From Pseudanabaena sp. ABRG5-3 (GTDB lineage Bacteria; Cyanobacteriota; Cyanobacteriia; Pseudanabaenales; Pseudanabaenaceae), in contig NZ_AP017560.1 of assembly GCF_003967015.1 (NCBI RefSeq), positions 3,284,048 through 3,348,047 on the forward strand: a stretch of DNA of 64,000 nucleotides, read 5' to 3'. Shown piece after piece: positions 26,410 to 35,839 of this stretch (the stretch's first letter is position 1; each line of letters begins with the position of its first letter). The notes beneath the pieces are model-generated. The model was not told the origin of the DNA, searched no databases, and saw only the letters and a list, made by a program, of their open reading frames with translations. Both the position numbers and the translations under genes were made by a program.

Positions 26410-27969
26410 ATGCCGATCCACTTGCCTGATATTGATACGTTGAGCCTCGTTGAGCAAGTCTCGCAAATGTTGGTTGTTCGCACCTGTGGAATGCTGTATG
26501 ACCATCAGATTCAATATCCACAGTGGGAATTAACAAGTAAACAACTGCAAACCCTAATCAGTGATTATGGCGTTGGTGGCGTAATTTTGTTGGGTGGCAG
26601 TGCGGCAGAAATTGCTCTTAAAACGCAGCAAATGCAGTCATCGGCAAAAGTACCTTTATTGATGGCAGCCGACATCGAAGAAGGCGTAGGACAGAGATTT
26701 AGTGGCGCGACATGGTTCCCACCACCGATGGCTTTGCAAGATGTCGGTATTGACTATGCCGAAGCAATGGGGCGTGTTACTGCCGAAGAAGCTTTGGCGA
26801 TCGGGCTAAATTGGGTACTTGCGCCAATTGTCGATGTCAATAATAATCCGAGCAATCCTGTAATTAATGTGCGAGCCTTTGGCGTTACCGTTGGCGAGGT
26901 GATGGGGGCAACGAGAGGATTTATTGCGGGGGCAAAGCAATATCCTGTACTGACAACCGCAAAGCATTTCCCCGGTCATGGTGATACTGCCGTGGATTCG
27001 CATTTACAAACACCGACCTTGACTCACGATCGCGCCAGATTTGAGAATTTAGAATTTCTACCCTTTAGCAATGCGATCGCCGCAGGCGTAGATACGATCA
27101 TGAGCGCCCATGTCTTCGCCCCAAATTTAGATCCGCAAAACATAGCTACCTTATCGCCGCATATTCTCACGGAGATTTTGCGCGACCAATTGGGCTTTGA
27201 GGGGATTATTACCACCGATGCCCTGATCATGTCGGGAGTTGCCAATCTAAATAGCCCTGAAGCGATCGCTGTGCAAGCAGTGAAGGCAGGCGCAGATATT
27301 TTATTGATGCCCGTCGATCCGATCGCTACGATTGAGGCAGTATGTGCCGCCGTGGAGTCTGGGGAAATTAGTCGCGATCGCATTAAGCAATCGGTGCAAA
27401 GGATCTGGAAAGCGAAACAAAAAGTATGTGGGATACCCACAGATTTAACGCAACTTGGTAAGCCTGAAAATCTGGAAATTGCCAAGGAGATTGCCACCAA
27501 ATCAATTAGTGTCCATTCTGCAATTCCCCATTTGCAATCTGGTGATACTTCAAAACCAAAAGCCAATTATCTCAACCTGATCATCGTCGATGATCCGCTC
27601 ACCTGTGGCGAATTTCTCAACTCGCGATCGCCTGCGGTGTTATTCCCCAAAAATAGTGGCTACCATAGAATTATTACCGATGGTCAGATGATAGAGCATC
27701 TGCAACTGAAACAATTTACCGATATATTTATCCAAATGTTTAGTCGTGGCAATCCATTTCGCGGCAACACCAATCTACACACCAAAACACAGACCTTAGC
27801 CAATGCACTCCTAGCAAGCGAAAGATTAGAAGCAATGGTTGTCTATGGTAGTCCCTATGCCCTCGATCCATTTCTGCAAATTTTGCCAGCCAATATTCCT
27901 TGGGGTTTTGCCTATAGCCAACAGCCAGAGGCTCAGACAGCAGTTTTACAAAAATTAGGGTTTGGATAA
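26410..27969 (+). CDS. Glycoside hydrolase family 3 protein (beta-N-acetylhexosaminidase, NagZ type)
   Basis: A 519-residue enzyme; the N-terminal 330 residues form the GH3 barrel. Signature segments are LLMAADIEEGVGQRF, NPVINVRAFG, TTAKHFPGHGDTAVDSH (the histidine-aspartate of NagZ-type enzymes) and GIITTDALIMSGV, whose aspartate is the likely nucleophile. A C-terminal alpha/beta domain follows. NagZ-type enzymes remove N-acetylglucosamine from muropeptides in peptidoglycan recycling. No signal peptide is visible, so it is probably cytosolic. The next gene starts 8 bp downstream. Confidence 0.9.
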   Translation: MPIHLPDIDTLSLVEQVSQMLVVRTCGMLYDHQIQYPQWELTSKQLQTLISDYGVGGVILLGGSAAEIALKTQQMQSSAKVPLLMAADIEEGVGQRFSGATWFPPPMALQDVGIDYAEAMGRVTAEEALAIGLNWVLAPIVDVNNNPSNPVINVRAFGVTVGEVMGATRGFIAGAKQYPVLTTAKHFPGHGDTAVDSHLQTPTLTHDRARFENLEFLPFSNAIAAGVDTIMSAHVFAPNLDPQNIATLSPHILTEILRDQLGFEGIITTDALIMSGVANLNSPEAIAVQAVKAGADILLMPVDPIATIEAVCAAVESGEISRDRIKQSVQRIWKAKQKVCGIPTDLTQLGKPENLEIAKEIATKSISVHSAIPHLQSGDTSKPKANYLNLIIVDDPLTCGEFLNSRSPAVLFPKNSGYHRIITDGQMIEHLQLKQFTDIFIQMFSRGNPFRGNTNLHTKTQTLANALLASERLEAMVVYGSPYALDPFLQILPANIPWGFAYSQQPEAQTAVLQKLGFG

Positions 27970-27977
27970 ATCCCCAT

Positions 27978-28622
27978 ATGGCAAATTTATTTCGGTTGCT
28001 TCTGATGGCTACAATTACTGTCTCAACCTTAGCCGCTTGCAGTCTTTGGGAAGAGCGCAAACCATTGCTAAATAATTCATTAGAGAATACCCCACTGCCA
28101 TCCGTTCCTAATGTTAATCCTAAAACTATTGCTCCAGAAAATCTTCCCGATGCACCCTATCTCCAATCTCCCCGTCAAGTTGTGATCAAAATGCTAGAGA
28201 TAGCAAAGGTGAAGCCCAATGATGTCGTTTACGATCTCGGTAGTGGTGATGGCAGAATTGTGATTACTGCCGCGCAAAAATTTGGAGCAAAGGCGATCGG
28301 GATTGAGATTGATCCTGAGCTAATTCGGGAATCTGATAGGGCAACCAAAGCAGCGCTTGAGGAAACACCACAAATTCGCAATCAAATTAAATTCGTTAAG
28401 CAAGATCTCTTCAAAACTGATTTACGTGATGCTACGGTGATTACGCTATATCTCAGCGAAAAAGCCAATCTAAGAGTAAGGTCAGAAATCTTACCTAAAT
28501 TAAGGTCGGGAACGAGAATTGTATCGTATCAATATACTCTGGGAGATTTACCCCCTACTCTTACTGAAAAAATTAAAGTAGGTGATCAAGAACATATGAT
28601 TTATCTATGGATTTTGGATTAG
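27978..28622 (+). CDS. Class I SAM-dependent methyltransferase with lipoprotein-like N-terminus
   Basis: Residues about 1-21 form a hydrophobic signal ending in a lipobox-like LAAC. A Rossmann methyltransferase domain follows: VVYDLGSGDGRIVITAA (motif I), AIGIEIDPELI (motif II), LYLSEKANLRVR. The domain resembles bacterial relatives of the ATPSC-lysine methyltransferase group. A SAM-dependent fold behind an export signal is odd because SAM is cytosolic; it may be an uncleaved anchor. Starts 8 bp after the GH3 gene, so likely co-transcribed. Confidence 0.78.
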   Translation: MANLFRLLLMATITVSTLAACSLWEERKPLLNNSLENTPLPSVPNVNPKTIAPENLPDAPYLQSPRQVVIKMLEIAKVKPNDVVYDLGSGDGRIVITAAQKFGAKAIGIEIDPELIRESDRATKAALEETPQIRNQIKFVKQDLFKTDLRDATVITLYLSEKANLRVRSEILPKLRSGTRIVSYQYTLGDLPPTLTEKIKVGDQEHMIYLWILD

Positions 28623-28637
28623 TATTGTCAAATTCTG

Positions 28638-28743
28638 ATAAGTAGCTAGGCATAATTAAAAACCAAAGTCAAAACCTGTGGCGCACGCTGCGCGTGCGCC
28701 ACAGGTTTTGGGGTTTTATATTTAATTGTACCCACCTACTTAT
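28638..28743. repeat. Family B element, 106 bp
   Basis: TA on each side, ends AGTAGCTAGGCATAATTAAA and the partly matching complement of ATTGTACCCACCTACT. Core 28670-28710 has perfect 19-bp arms CAAAACCTGTGGCGCACGC around TGC. The copy at 39208 has identical arms but loop GCA, i.e. it is inserted in the opposite orientation. Confidence 0.85.
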
Positions 28744-28790
28744 CACCTATCTGAGATTCATACATATTTTCTAGCGGCTTTATCGACTCA

Positions 28791-30398
28791 ATGCAACTTC
28801 TGTCCAACTCATCTATTTGCTCACGCCTTATTTGTCAGTTTATGAGGCGAAATTACCAAGATTCCTTCAATTCATTATTTGTAGCGATCGCCCTTACAAT
28901 TCCCTTAACAACAACGCTTCCTGCCCCCGCCAATGCCCAGTTAAATTCTCAATCAGCGCCAGACCGAATTTGTCCTGCTCAATTGCAACAGGAAGTGGAA
29001 AAAATTGTCCAAACGCCCAGATTAAAACCATCTCGCGTAGGAGTATTTGTCCAAACCAGTGAGGCTAAGCCGCAAATATTAGCTGATCTTGATGGCGATC
29101 GCTATTTTATTCCCGCCTCTAACGCTAAATTATTTACCACCGCGATCGCGCTAAAAGTTCTGGGAGCAGACTACCACTTTGCGACCAAGTTGATGTCCAG
29201 CAATTTGCCCAATCCTCAAGGAACTCTAGACAATGGATTATGGCTAGTGGGATCGGGCGATCCCAGCTTTAACTCAGAGACAGGACTAAAATCCCTCGTT
29301 ACCCAACTCAAAGACAAAGGGGTAAAGCAGATCAATGGTGGAATTTGGACAAAAACTTCTCGCAAGGGTGATGAACTTGTAGGTAGTTGGGAATGGAAAG
29401 ATCTCCAAGAATATTACGCCGCCAAGGTATCTCCCTTCACGATTAATGAAAATGCCTTAAATTGGTCAATCCGTCCTAACAAAATTGGTCAACCCGCCAT
29501 CTTTGAATGGGAAAATCCTGCATTGGCTAAAGATTGGCTGGTGGAGAACAAATCCTACACAGCCAGTGATGACTCTACTTTATACATACTGCCTGATAAT
29601 GTTTTGAGCGTTGTCCGACCCTATGGGCAAAAAACACTGATCATTAGTGGTGCAGTTTCTGACAAGGCTGAGCCAGAAGAGGGTAGTGTGGCAATCCCTG
29701 ATCCTGAAGCTAATTTTTTACGACTATTGCGTAAAGAACTGAACACGCAAGGAATTAAAGTCAACCCATTTACGCATAGTTCCCCAAAGCTTCTACCGAC
29801 CCAAGACTTAGCGATCGCCTATTCACCAAAACTCTCAGAACTCGTCACCACAACCAATAAGGACAGCAATAATCTCTATGCCGAATTATTACTCAGAGCC
29901 TTAGGTGAAAAATTCTATGCCAACTTATTACAAAAAAACTTAGGCGATCGCTTCCATGAAGCTGTGGACTTAAACGGTGTAAGTGGGGGAATTGCTGCCA
30001 TCAGGGAATATTTGGCTTCTGTGCATATCGATCCTAGTGCGGTAATGCTAGCGGATGGATCGGGACTATCACGGCACAATCTGACCACTCCTAGAGCGAT
30101 CGCCCAGATCTTACAGCTCGTTGCCAGCGATCGTGATTTTCGGAAATCCTTACCCATTGCCAATGTCGATGGTACATTAGCAAATCGCTTTAAAAATACT
30201 GTGGGTAAGGGGGTGATCCAAGCTAAAACTGGCACATTTACAGGGGCGATCGCTTTATCAGGATATGTGCATCCGCAAAATTATCGCGAAGTAATTTTCA
30301 GTATTATGATCAATAACAGTACCCTTTCTACCAAAGAATTACAGCAATCCACCGATGCGATCGCCCAGCTATTACCACGACTTGAAAATTGTCAATAA
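28791..30398 (+). CDS. dacB: D-alanyl-D-alanine carboxypeptidase/endopeptidase, PBP4 (S13) type
   Basis: Periplasmic peptidoglycan peptidase. Signal peptide ending PANA at about residue 49; the three penicillin-binding motifs are SNAK (S110, K113), SNN in KDSNNLYAELLLRAL, and KTGT in VIQAKTGTF. LADGSGLSRHNLTTPRAI is typical of the S13 family. The 535-residue length is normal. An ATG at 28842 (MRRNYQDS) is an alternative start that still leaves a good signal peptide. Confidence 0.94.
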   Translation: MQLLSNSSICSRLICQFMRRNYQDSFNSLFVAIALTIPLTTTLPAPANAQLNSQSAPDRICPAQLQQEVEKIVQTPRLKPSRVGVFVQTSEAKPQILADLDGDRYFIPASNAKLFTTAIALKVLGADYHFATKLMSSNLPNPQGTLDNGLWLVGSGDPSFNSETGLKSLVTQLKDKGVKQINGGIWTKTSRKGDELVGSWEWKDLQEYYAAKVSPFTINENALNWSIRPNKIGQPAIFEWENPALAKDWLVENKSYTASDDSTLYILPDNVLSVVRPYGQKTLIISGAVSDKAEPEEGSVAIPDPEANFLRLLRKELNTQGIKVNPFTHSSPKLLPTQDLAIAYSPKLSELVTTTNKDSNNLYAELLLRALGEKFYANLLQKNLGDRFHEAVDLNGVSGGIAAIREYLASVHIDPSAVMLADGSGLSRHNLTTPRAIAQILQLVASDRDFRKSLPIANVDGTLANRFKNTVGKGVIQAKTGTFTGAIALSGYVHPQNYREVIFSIMINNSTLSTKELQQSTDAIAQLLPRLENCQ

Positions 30399-30433
30399 TG
30401 TAATCAGTCCCAATTAAGAGAGTTAATGAAAAC

Positions 30434-30895
30434 ATGGTCTCTCTTCATCAAAAATTCCTGATTACAACGATTGGAATTTTGGCATTAATTACTATATTTC
30501 TACTTACAACAAGTTCTGTACCTGATTCGTCAAACAAAACTTTTCCTCTATGTCCAGTAATGACAGAGCCAGCAAACAATTCCAATAGCCTCCAGTTTCA
30601 TCCCATTAAAATTGTGGCTGAACCTTGGCGCGGTGAGCATAATGTTTATGCCATATTTGCCCTACCTTTAAAATATAAAGACATTTACTATCGCTCCAAA
30701 TTGCGAGTTAAAGGTAGTGATATTGATTGGTATATCACCATCACCGATGGCAAGAAGTTTGGGGCATCCGCGCCCGAAGGTCATTATTTAGTGATTGGCT
30801 TCTTTCGGACTCGTCTCGCCTTGTGGTATTGGCTCCGTGGTAGATTTGCCGACCTGCAACAGCCCTGTAACTGGACACTGTATTTTTTTCCATAA
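30434..30895 (+). CDS. Membrane-anchored protein of unknown function
   Basis: A 153-residue protein with one N-terminal helix (about residues 8-26: FLITTIGILALITIFLL), then a predicted extracytoplasmic domain rich in beta strands (AEPWRGEHNVYAIFALPL, YYRSKLRVKGSDIDWYITIT). Two cysteines (in LCPV and PCNW) could pair outside the cell. I do not recognise the family. It follows dacB by 35 bp on the same strand, which weakly suggests a cell-envelope role. Confidence 0.65.
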   Translation: MVSLHQKFLITTIGILALITIFLLTTSSVPDSSNKTFPLCPVMTEPANNSNSLQFHPIKIVAEPWRGEHNVYAIFALPLKYKDIYYRSKLRVKGSDIDWYITITDGKKFGASAPEGHYLVIGFFRTRLALWYWLRGRFADLQQPCNWTLYFFP

Positions 30896-30896
30896 A

Positions 30897-30945
30897 TATT
30901 TGGTGACGCGGCGAAGCCGCACCACCAAATATCGGTTTCTTGATT
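30897..30945. repeat. Imperfect palindrome after the 30434 gene
   Basis: ATATTTGGTG..GCGGCGAAGCCGC..CACCAAATAT. The stop of the upstream gene lies at its left edge; likely terminator as well as repeat. Confidence 0.5.
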
Positions 30946-31093
30946 AAATCGTAGAACCCTAAGCACAATGTCGCAGTTTCTACTAAAGTTACATTAGAGC
31001 GGCTATATGCAAGTAGCGACAGCTAATAAGAGGAGAAAGCCCAAGTTTTTCCTCTGACAACTTCCTGCTACAGATTAAATTTTTTGGTAAAAC

Positions 31094-32305
31094 GTGGAAA
31101 TTTTATGTATTAGTAACGGACATGGTGAAGATATCATCGCTGCCCGTATTTGCATTGAACTAGAAAAATTAGGATTTTCAGCGATCGCCTTGCCGCTTGT
31201 GGGGGTAGGTCATGCTTATACCAAAAACAATATCCCAATTGTTGATCAAGTCACACAGGCAATGCCTTCGGGGGGATTTGTCCGCATGGATAGTCGCCAA
31301 CTCGCCCGTGATGTCAAAAGTGGATTGGTGGGACTAACTCGCAAACAATTAGGCTTTGTGTGGAAGTGGTCGCGGGAATCACGCAGGGGGAAAAGGTTAA
31401 TTTTGGCAGTGGGCGATATTGTGCCATTGCTATTTGCATGGCTGCCCGCCAAATTTGGTGGTTGTGATTTTGTCTTTGTTGCCACGGCAAAATCAGAATA
31501 TTTTTGGCGCGATCGCCGAGGTTATTTACCCCATGTCAAAAAACCCTTTGGGGGATCAAACTTTTTCCCTTGGGAACGCACTTTGATGAGCAGCAGTCAT
31601 TGCAAAGCCATCTTTGTGCGCGACTTGCTCACTGCGGAAATTTTGAATAAGGATTTTAAATTACCTGCCATTTATCTCGGTAATTCGATGATGGATGGGC
31701 TAGAGCCAAAGGGTATTGATTTTGGTATTGACGAAAATGATTGGGCAGTGGCGATCTTACCAGGTTCGCGATCGCCCGAAGCCTACGACAACTGGATGAC
31801 TCTAATGCTCTGCGCCCAAGTCGTTGCGCGGACAATTCCCCATAATGTCCATTTTTTAGTAGCGATCGCCCCAGATTTAGATCTAGAAGTGATTGGACAA
31901 AGCATCATTCAAAAAGGTTGGCTCCGCATTGATGAAACCACCTTTAAAGTCCAGAATGCACGGTTGGTTCTATTACGGGACGGATTTAGTGATTGTCTAC
32001 ACCAATGTCATTTGGGCTTGGCGATGGCAGGCACAGCAACGGAGCAGCTAGTCGGCTTAGGCAAGCCTGTAATTACGATCGCAGGAAATGGTCCCCAATT
32101 TACGCGCAAGTTTGCCGAGGAACAAGCAGATTTATTAGGCTGCTCTGTAAACTTGATCGATAAACCTGCACAGGTTGCCGATGTCCTCAATCGTATTTTG
32201 CAGGATCCTGACTATTTTCAAGAGGTGGGTCGCAATGGCGCAGAACGCATGGGTGCATCAGGTGCATCAGCAAGTATCGCCAAATATATTGCCACCAATA
32301 TTTAG
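31094..32305 (+). CDS. Lipid-A-disaccharide-synthase-related glycosyltransferase
   Basis: A 403-residue GT-B-type protein of the cyanobacterial LpxB-related family: MEILCISNGHGEDIIAARI at the N-terminus, AVAILPGSRSPEAYDNW and LGLAMAGTATEQLVGLGKPV in the nucleotide-sugar half. It is related to but distinct from true LpxB, so the acceptor is unknown. The start is GTG at 31094, which places SNGHGED where expected. The stop codon TAG at 32303-32305 is inside a perfect palindrome. Confidence 0.85.
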   Translation: MEILCISNGHGEDIIAARICIELEKLGFSAIALPLVGVGHAYTKNNIPIVDQVTQAMPSGGFVRMDSRQLARDVKSGLVGLTRKQLGFVWKWSRESRRGKRLILAVGDIVPLLFAWLPAKFGGCDFVFVATAKSEYFWRDRRGYLPHVKKPFGGSNFFPWERTLMSSSHCKAIFVRDLLTAEILNKDFKLPAIYLGNSMMDGLEPKGIDFGIDENDWAVAILPGSRSPEAYDNWMTLMLCAQVVARTIPHNVHFLVAIAPDLDLEVIGQSIIQKGWLRIDETTFKVQNARLVLLRDGFSDCLHQCHLGLAMAGTATEQLVGLGKPVITIAGNGPQFTRKFAEEQADLLGCSVNLIDKPAQVADVLNRILQDPDYFQEVGRNGAERMGASGASASIAKYIATNI

Positions 32306-32344
32306 CCAAATGTGCCGCTTCGCGGCACATTTGGCTAAATATTG
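32296..32344. repeat. Perfect palindrome over the stop of the LpxB-like gene
   Basis: 23-bp arms beginning CAATATTTAGCC around TTC. It provides the stop codon (TAG) and probably terminates transcription. A fragment of family A flank text (CGCCAGTCTCGTTAG) follows. Confidence 0.8.
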
Positions 32345-32427
32345 TCGCCAGTCTCGTTAGCAAAGTGGCGGCGCAAAGCGGTGTAGTTACGGTATAGTAC
32401 AGATCATTAGCTTCACCAAAATTCAAG

Positions 32428-33276
32428 ATGCTGAATTTAAACGAAATTATGTCACTGGCTCGTCCGATCGCTTGGGGTGCAGGGGACATTCTGATGAAGT
32501 ATTATCAAGCGCCACAGGATTTAAAGATCACGTTTAAGGGCGTTGAAGATGGTAATGTCACCTCCGCCGATTTAGCCGCCAATGATTTCATCTTGGGGCA
32601 GTTAAAGCAAACCTTCGGTACAGAAAATTTTGCCTATCTCAGCGAAGAAACCGAAGATAGTACCGATCGCCTCGAACATGAATGGGTATGGATCATCGAT
32701 CCGATGGATGGCACGAGTGACTTTATTCGTCGGACTAATGAGTTTGCCGTACATATTGGTCTGAGCTATCGTCAGCGTCCTGTACTCGGACTAGTGGCAA
32801 CTCCTGCCCAAGATCGACTCTTTCAAGGTTTTCTGGGCAATGGAGCCTATGTAGAAACTAGGGACGGCACACAGCAACGCATTCATGTCTCTGACAAAAT
32901 TGATCTCGACAAAATGGTCGTGGTGGCTAGTCGTAGCCATCGAAATTACCAGTTAGAAAGTATTCTCCATCAATTGCCCAAAGCAGCCGAGATCGCTGTC
33001 GGTAGTATTGGCGGTAAATTTGCGGCGATCGCTTCAGGTAAGGCGGATGTCTATATCTCTGTATCTGGTAAATCTGCCCCTAAGGACTGGGACTATTGCG
33101 CTCCTGAAATCATCTTGACTGAGGCAGGGGGACAACTTACGCACGCAGACCTATCACCACTGTCTTACAACAATCTCGAATTGCGTCAATGGGGAACCAT
33201 CGTGGCTAGCAATGGACATTGTCATGATCAGATTTGTCAAATTAGCCAAGATGCGATCGCGCCAATCAAAAAGTAG
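32428..33276 (+). CDS. Inositol-monophosphatase-family enzyme, 3'(2'),5'-bisphosphate nucleotidase (CysQ)-like
   Basis: A 282-residue metal-dependent phosphatase. Motif 1 is VWIIDPMDGTSDFI (metal ligands D-x-x-D) preceded by YLSEETED; motif 2 is APKDWDYCAPEIILTEAGG. This GTSDF variant and the KDWDYCAPEIIL motif fit CysQ-type enzymes, which remove the 3'-phosphate from PAP formed in sulfate assimilation; inositol phosphatase activity is an alternative. ATG at 32428 starts directly before the first helix. Confidence 0.87.
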   Translation: MLNLNEIMSLARPIAWGAGDILMKYYQAPQDLKITFKGVEDGNVTSADLAANDFILGQLKQTFGTENFAYLSEETEDSTDRLEHEWVWIIDPMDGTSDFIRRTNEFAVHIGLSYRQRPVLGLVATPAQDRLFQGFLGNGAYVETRDGTQQRIHVSDKIDLDKMVVVASRSHRNYQLESILHQLPKAAEIAVGSIGGKFAAIASGKADVYISVSGKSAPKDWDYCAPEIILTEAGGQLTHADLSPLSYNNLELRQWGTIVASNGHCHDQICQISQDAIAPIKK

Positions 33277-33316
33277 CAATTGTCAGTAAAGTTAAGACAT
33301 CTATAAATTTAAGGAA

Positions 33317-33337
33317 CAAGGGGGCTTAAGCCCCTTG
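33317..33337. repeat. Family H palindrome
   Basis: CAAGGGGGCTTAAGCCCCTTG, one extra G relative to the 20-bp unit. It lies right upstream of the DUF4359 gene; a second copy follows that gene. Confidence 0.75.
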
Positions 33338-33349
33338 TCTATTTTTACT

Positions 33350-33679
33350 ATGAAATTACAAGCAATTTTAATTGGTGCTGCTGTTGTTGTTGGCGTAATG
33401 GCTATCACCAATCCCAGTAAAGAGAGCTACATCACATATGCCACTGAGCAATTTTCGGAAACAGGGAAAACATCTATTTGTGCTGGTGAGAATATACCTC
33501 TCGCAGCTCAGCAATCCTGTAAATTTGTGATTGCTCAAGGCAAAGGCGTAATCAAGTCAATTGTTGAGAACTCCACAAAGCAGCAAAATTATGTATTGTT
33601 CAGCCTTTACGAAACAGATCTACCGAATAAAAAAGTAACGACGATCGCTGCCTTTGGTAATTTCGTCATGCTCAAATAA
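33350..33679 (+). CDS. DUF4359-family small exported or membrane-anchored protein
   Basis: A 109-residue protein with an N-terminal hydrophobic segment (about residues 4-20: AILIGAAVVVGVMAI) and a conserved SYITYATEQFSE block that identifies DUF4359, common in cyanobacteria with no known function. Two cysteines (ICAG, SCKF) may form a disulfide. ATG 33350 is preferred to the TTG at 33335, which lies in a family H repeat. The gene is bracketed by two family H palindromes. Confidence 0.75.
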   Translation: MKLQAILIGAAVVVGVMAITNPSKESYITYATEQFSETGKTSICAGENIPLAAQQSCKFVIAQGKGVIKSIVENSTKQQNYVLFSLYETDLPNKKVTTIAAFGNFVMLK

Positions 33680-33682
33680 AGA

Positions 33683-33702
33683 CAAGGGGCTTAAGCCCCT
33701 TG
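33683..33702. repeat. Family H palindrome
   Basis: CAAGGGGCTTAAGCCCCTTG, perfect 20-bp palindrome between the convergent stops of the DUF4359 gene and obgE. Confidence 0.8.
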
Positions 33703-33706
33703 TTTC

Positions 33707-34702
33707 CTAAGGATTGTCTTGATCGAATTGCTCCAACAGTTTCCAGACTGATTGCAAGAGCTTGTCTAGTCCTTTTTTTGAGGCAGCCGAAATCGCAAGA
33801 ATCGGGATATCAAACTGTGACGCAATTTCCTCCACATCTTCAGGCAACATTGCATCAATTTTATTGAGAGCCAGAATCTGGGGCTTTTCATCTAAGCCAT
33901 GACCATAGGCAGCTAACTCTTCTTGGATTGTGTGATAAGCAGTAAGGGGATCATCTTGAGTCACATCAATAAGATGAATCAACAGCTTAGTACGTTCCAC
34001 ATGGCGTAGGAAATCATGTCCTAAACCAATGCCCTCGGCAGCTCCTTCAATAAGTCCGGGAATATCCGCAAAGACGATGCCATCACCTGACGGCTTGGAC
34101 ACTACGCCCAAATTGGGGACTAATGTAGTGAAAGGATAATCGGCAATTTTGGGACGTGCTGCTGAGACGACTGAGATCAGAGTCGATTTACCTGCATTGG
34201 GTAAGCCAATGATCCCCACTTCGGCAATAAGTTTTAGTTCTAAATACAGTGTCAGCTCTTCCCCTGGTAAGCCGGGGAGAGCATAGTCAGGGGCGCGATT
34301 TTGATTGCTCAAGAAATATTTATTACCTAAGCCCCCCTTACCACCTCTAGCTACTACCAAGGTTTGCTCAGTATCCGTGAGATCACCCAAAACCTCACCT
34401 GTTTCCTCATTCATCACCACCGTACCCAATGGCACTTTGATAATGCGATCGCTGCCGCGTTTGCCCGTCATGTTACTAGGTCCGCCACGTTCGCCATCTT
34501 CCGCTTTAAAAATATTCTCGAAGCGAAAGTCTAGAAGGGTTTGCAGATCGGTAGTTGCCTGTAAAATCACCGAGCCACCATTGCCACCATTACCACCCGC
34601 AGGACCACCCGCAGGTACATATTTCTCACGGCGAAAGGCAACTAGTCCATCTCCACCATTTCCTGACTTTACTTGTATCGTAACGCGATCGATAAAATGC
34701 AT
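33707..34702 (-). CDS. obgE: Obg-family GTPase
   Basis: Ribosome-associated GTPase needed for 50S maturation and stress response. The glycine-rich Obg fold spans residues 1-158 (GGPAGGNGGNGGS); the G domain follows with G1 GLPNAGKST, G3 DIPGLI, G4 NKID and G5 SAASKKG. The variable C-terminal OCT domain is absent, as usual in cyanobacteria; the 331-residue length fits. Start MHFIDRVTIQV is the family's normal N-terminus. Confidence 0.97.
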   Translation of the reverse strand: MHFIDRVTIQVKSGNGGDGLVAFRREKYVPAGGPAGGNGGNGGSVILQATTDLQTLLDFRFENIFKAEDGERGGPSNMTGKRGSDRIIKVPLGTVVMNEETGEVLGDLTDTEQTLVVARGGKGGLGNKYFLSNQNRAPDYALPGLPGEELTLYLELKLIAEVGIIGLPNAGKSTLISVVSAARPKIADYPFTTLVPNLGVVSKPSGDGIVFADIPGLIEGAAEGIGLGHDFLRHVERTKLLIHLIDVTQDDPLTAYHTIQEELAAYGHGLDEKPQILALNKIDAMLPEDVEEIASQFDIPILAISAASKKGLDKLLQSVWKLLEQFDQDNP

Positions 34703-34804
34703 TGCTAATCCGATTAATTGCTCTGAGGAGATAACGCAATTTACTTGCAGCGTTATCTTTAATTTAGTTTTATCTCTATTATGCAGTGCTAAAGGTATTC
34801 ATCA

Positions 34805-34841
34805 CAATATTTAGGCGATGCTAAGCATCGCCTAAATATTG
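34805..34841. repeat. Perfect palindrome between obgE and the CDF gene
   Basis: 17-bp arms CAATATTTAGGCGATGC around TAA. It lies just after the stop of the upstream CDF gene on the minus strand and before the obgE leader; likely terminator. Confidence 0.75.
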
Positions 34842-34843
34842 TT

Positions 34844-35809
34844 TTATGGAGCTTGACATTTGGTTTCTAGAACACAAGGATGATTGCGATCGCCTGTTTC
34901 AATTTGCAAAGTGCTATGGGCGATCGCAAAATGCTGTTGTAACTCTCGACTGATCTGAGCAAGAAATTCATCACTATGTCCAGTGGGCATCACCAAATGT
35001 GCAGTTAGAGCCGTTTCCACCGTACTCATATTCCAGATGTGCAAATCATGGACTCCAGTTACGCCATCCAGTTCTGATAAATAAGTCCGCACGGCTCGCT
35101 CATCGACATCATTCGGCACACCGTCGATCGCTAAGTTAAATGAGTCTTTTAATAGCTCCCAAGTACTGAAAATAATCAGAGCGCTAATCACTAAACTAAA
35201 AATAGGATCGAGCCAGAACCATTTGGTAAATATAATCGCAATCCCCGCAAGGACTACCCCCAGCGAAACTAAGGCATCGGCTGCCATATGCAGAAATACA
35301 GCCCTGATGTTCAAATCGCCTTTACTGCCAGAAGCAAACAATAGAGCCGTTGCCGTATTAATCACAATACCGATCGCCGCCACAACGATAATCACGCCAC
35401 CTTCGACTTTGCTTGATGGCTCCAACAATCGCTGAATTGCTTCCCAGACAATCCCCCCAGTGGTGACTAGTAAAAAAATGGCATTGAGAAAAGTCGCTAA
35501 AATCGATGACTTGCGCCAGCCATAGGTATAGCGGCTAGAGGGTTTTCGCCGCGATACTAAAATTGCTACCCATGAAATAACTAGCCCTAATACATCACTG
35601 AGATTATGGGCAGCATCAGCAATTAGTGATACGGAGTTAGAAAAGAAACCAAATCCAAACTCCGTGACCACAAACCCCACATTCAAAATAAAGCCGATGA
35701 TGAAGGCTTGACTATAGTTAGCGGGGGCAGGATGAGCGTGCCCATGATGGGAGTGACTATGCCCACTATGCGAATGATCGTGGTGTTTATGGGAATGCTG
35801 ATGCGGCAT
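34844..35809 (-). CDS. Cation diffusion facilitator, zinc-exporter type
   Basis: A 321-residue inner-membrane metal/proton antiporter. An extreme His-rich N-terminus (residues 2-30) precedes six membrane helices. The metal site is read from DAAHNLSDV (helix 2) and HMAADALVS (helix 5), the H/D pattern of ZitB/CzcD-like zinc transporters. The cytosolic C-terminal domain (VHDLHIWNMSTVETALTAH) is the regulatory dimerisation fold. Substrate zinc is inferred from family and His-rich tail. Confidence 0.93.
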   Translation of the reverse strand: MPHQHSHKHHDHSHSGHSHSHHGHAHPAPANYSQAFIIGFILNVGFVVTEFGFGFFSNSVSLIADAAHNLSDVLGLVISWVAILVSRRKPSSRYTYGWRKSSILATFLNAIFLLVTTGGIVWEAIQRLLEPSSKVEGGVIIVVAAIGIVINTATALLFASGSKGDLNIRAVFLHMAADALVSLGVVLAGIAIIFTKWFWLDPIFSLVISALIIFSTWELLKDSFNLAIDGVPNDVDERAVRTYLSELDGVTGVHDLHIWNMSTVETALTAHLVMPTGHSDEFLAQISRELQQHFAIAHSTLQIETGDRNHPCVLETKCQAP

Positions 35810-35839
35810 TGTGGCAAAACCTCAAATATTCAACTTTTA

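Noticed and set aside
27024-27566. Antisense 180-codon frame within the GH3 gene
   Set aside because: The GH3 motifs on the plus strand are unambiguous; the antisense product has no domain.
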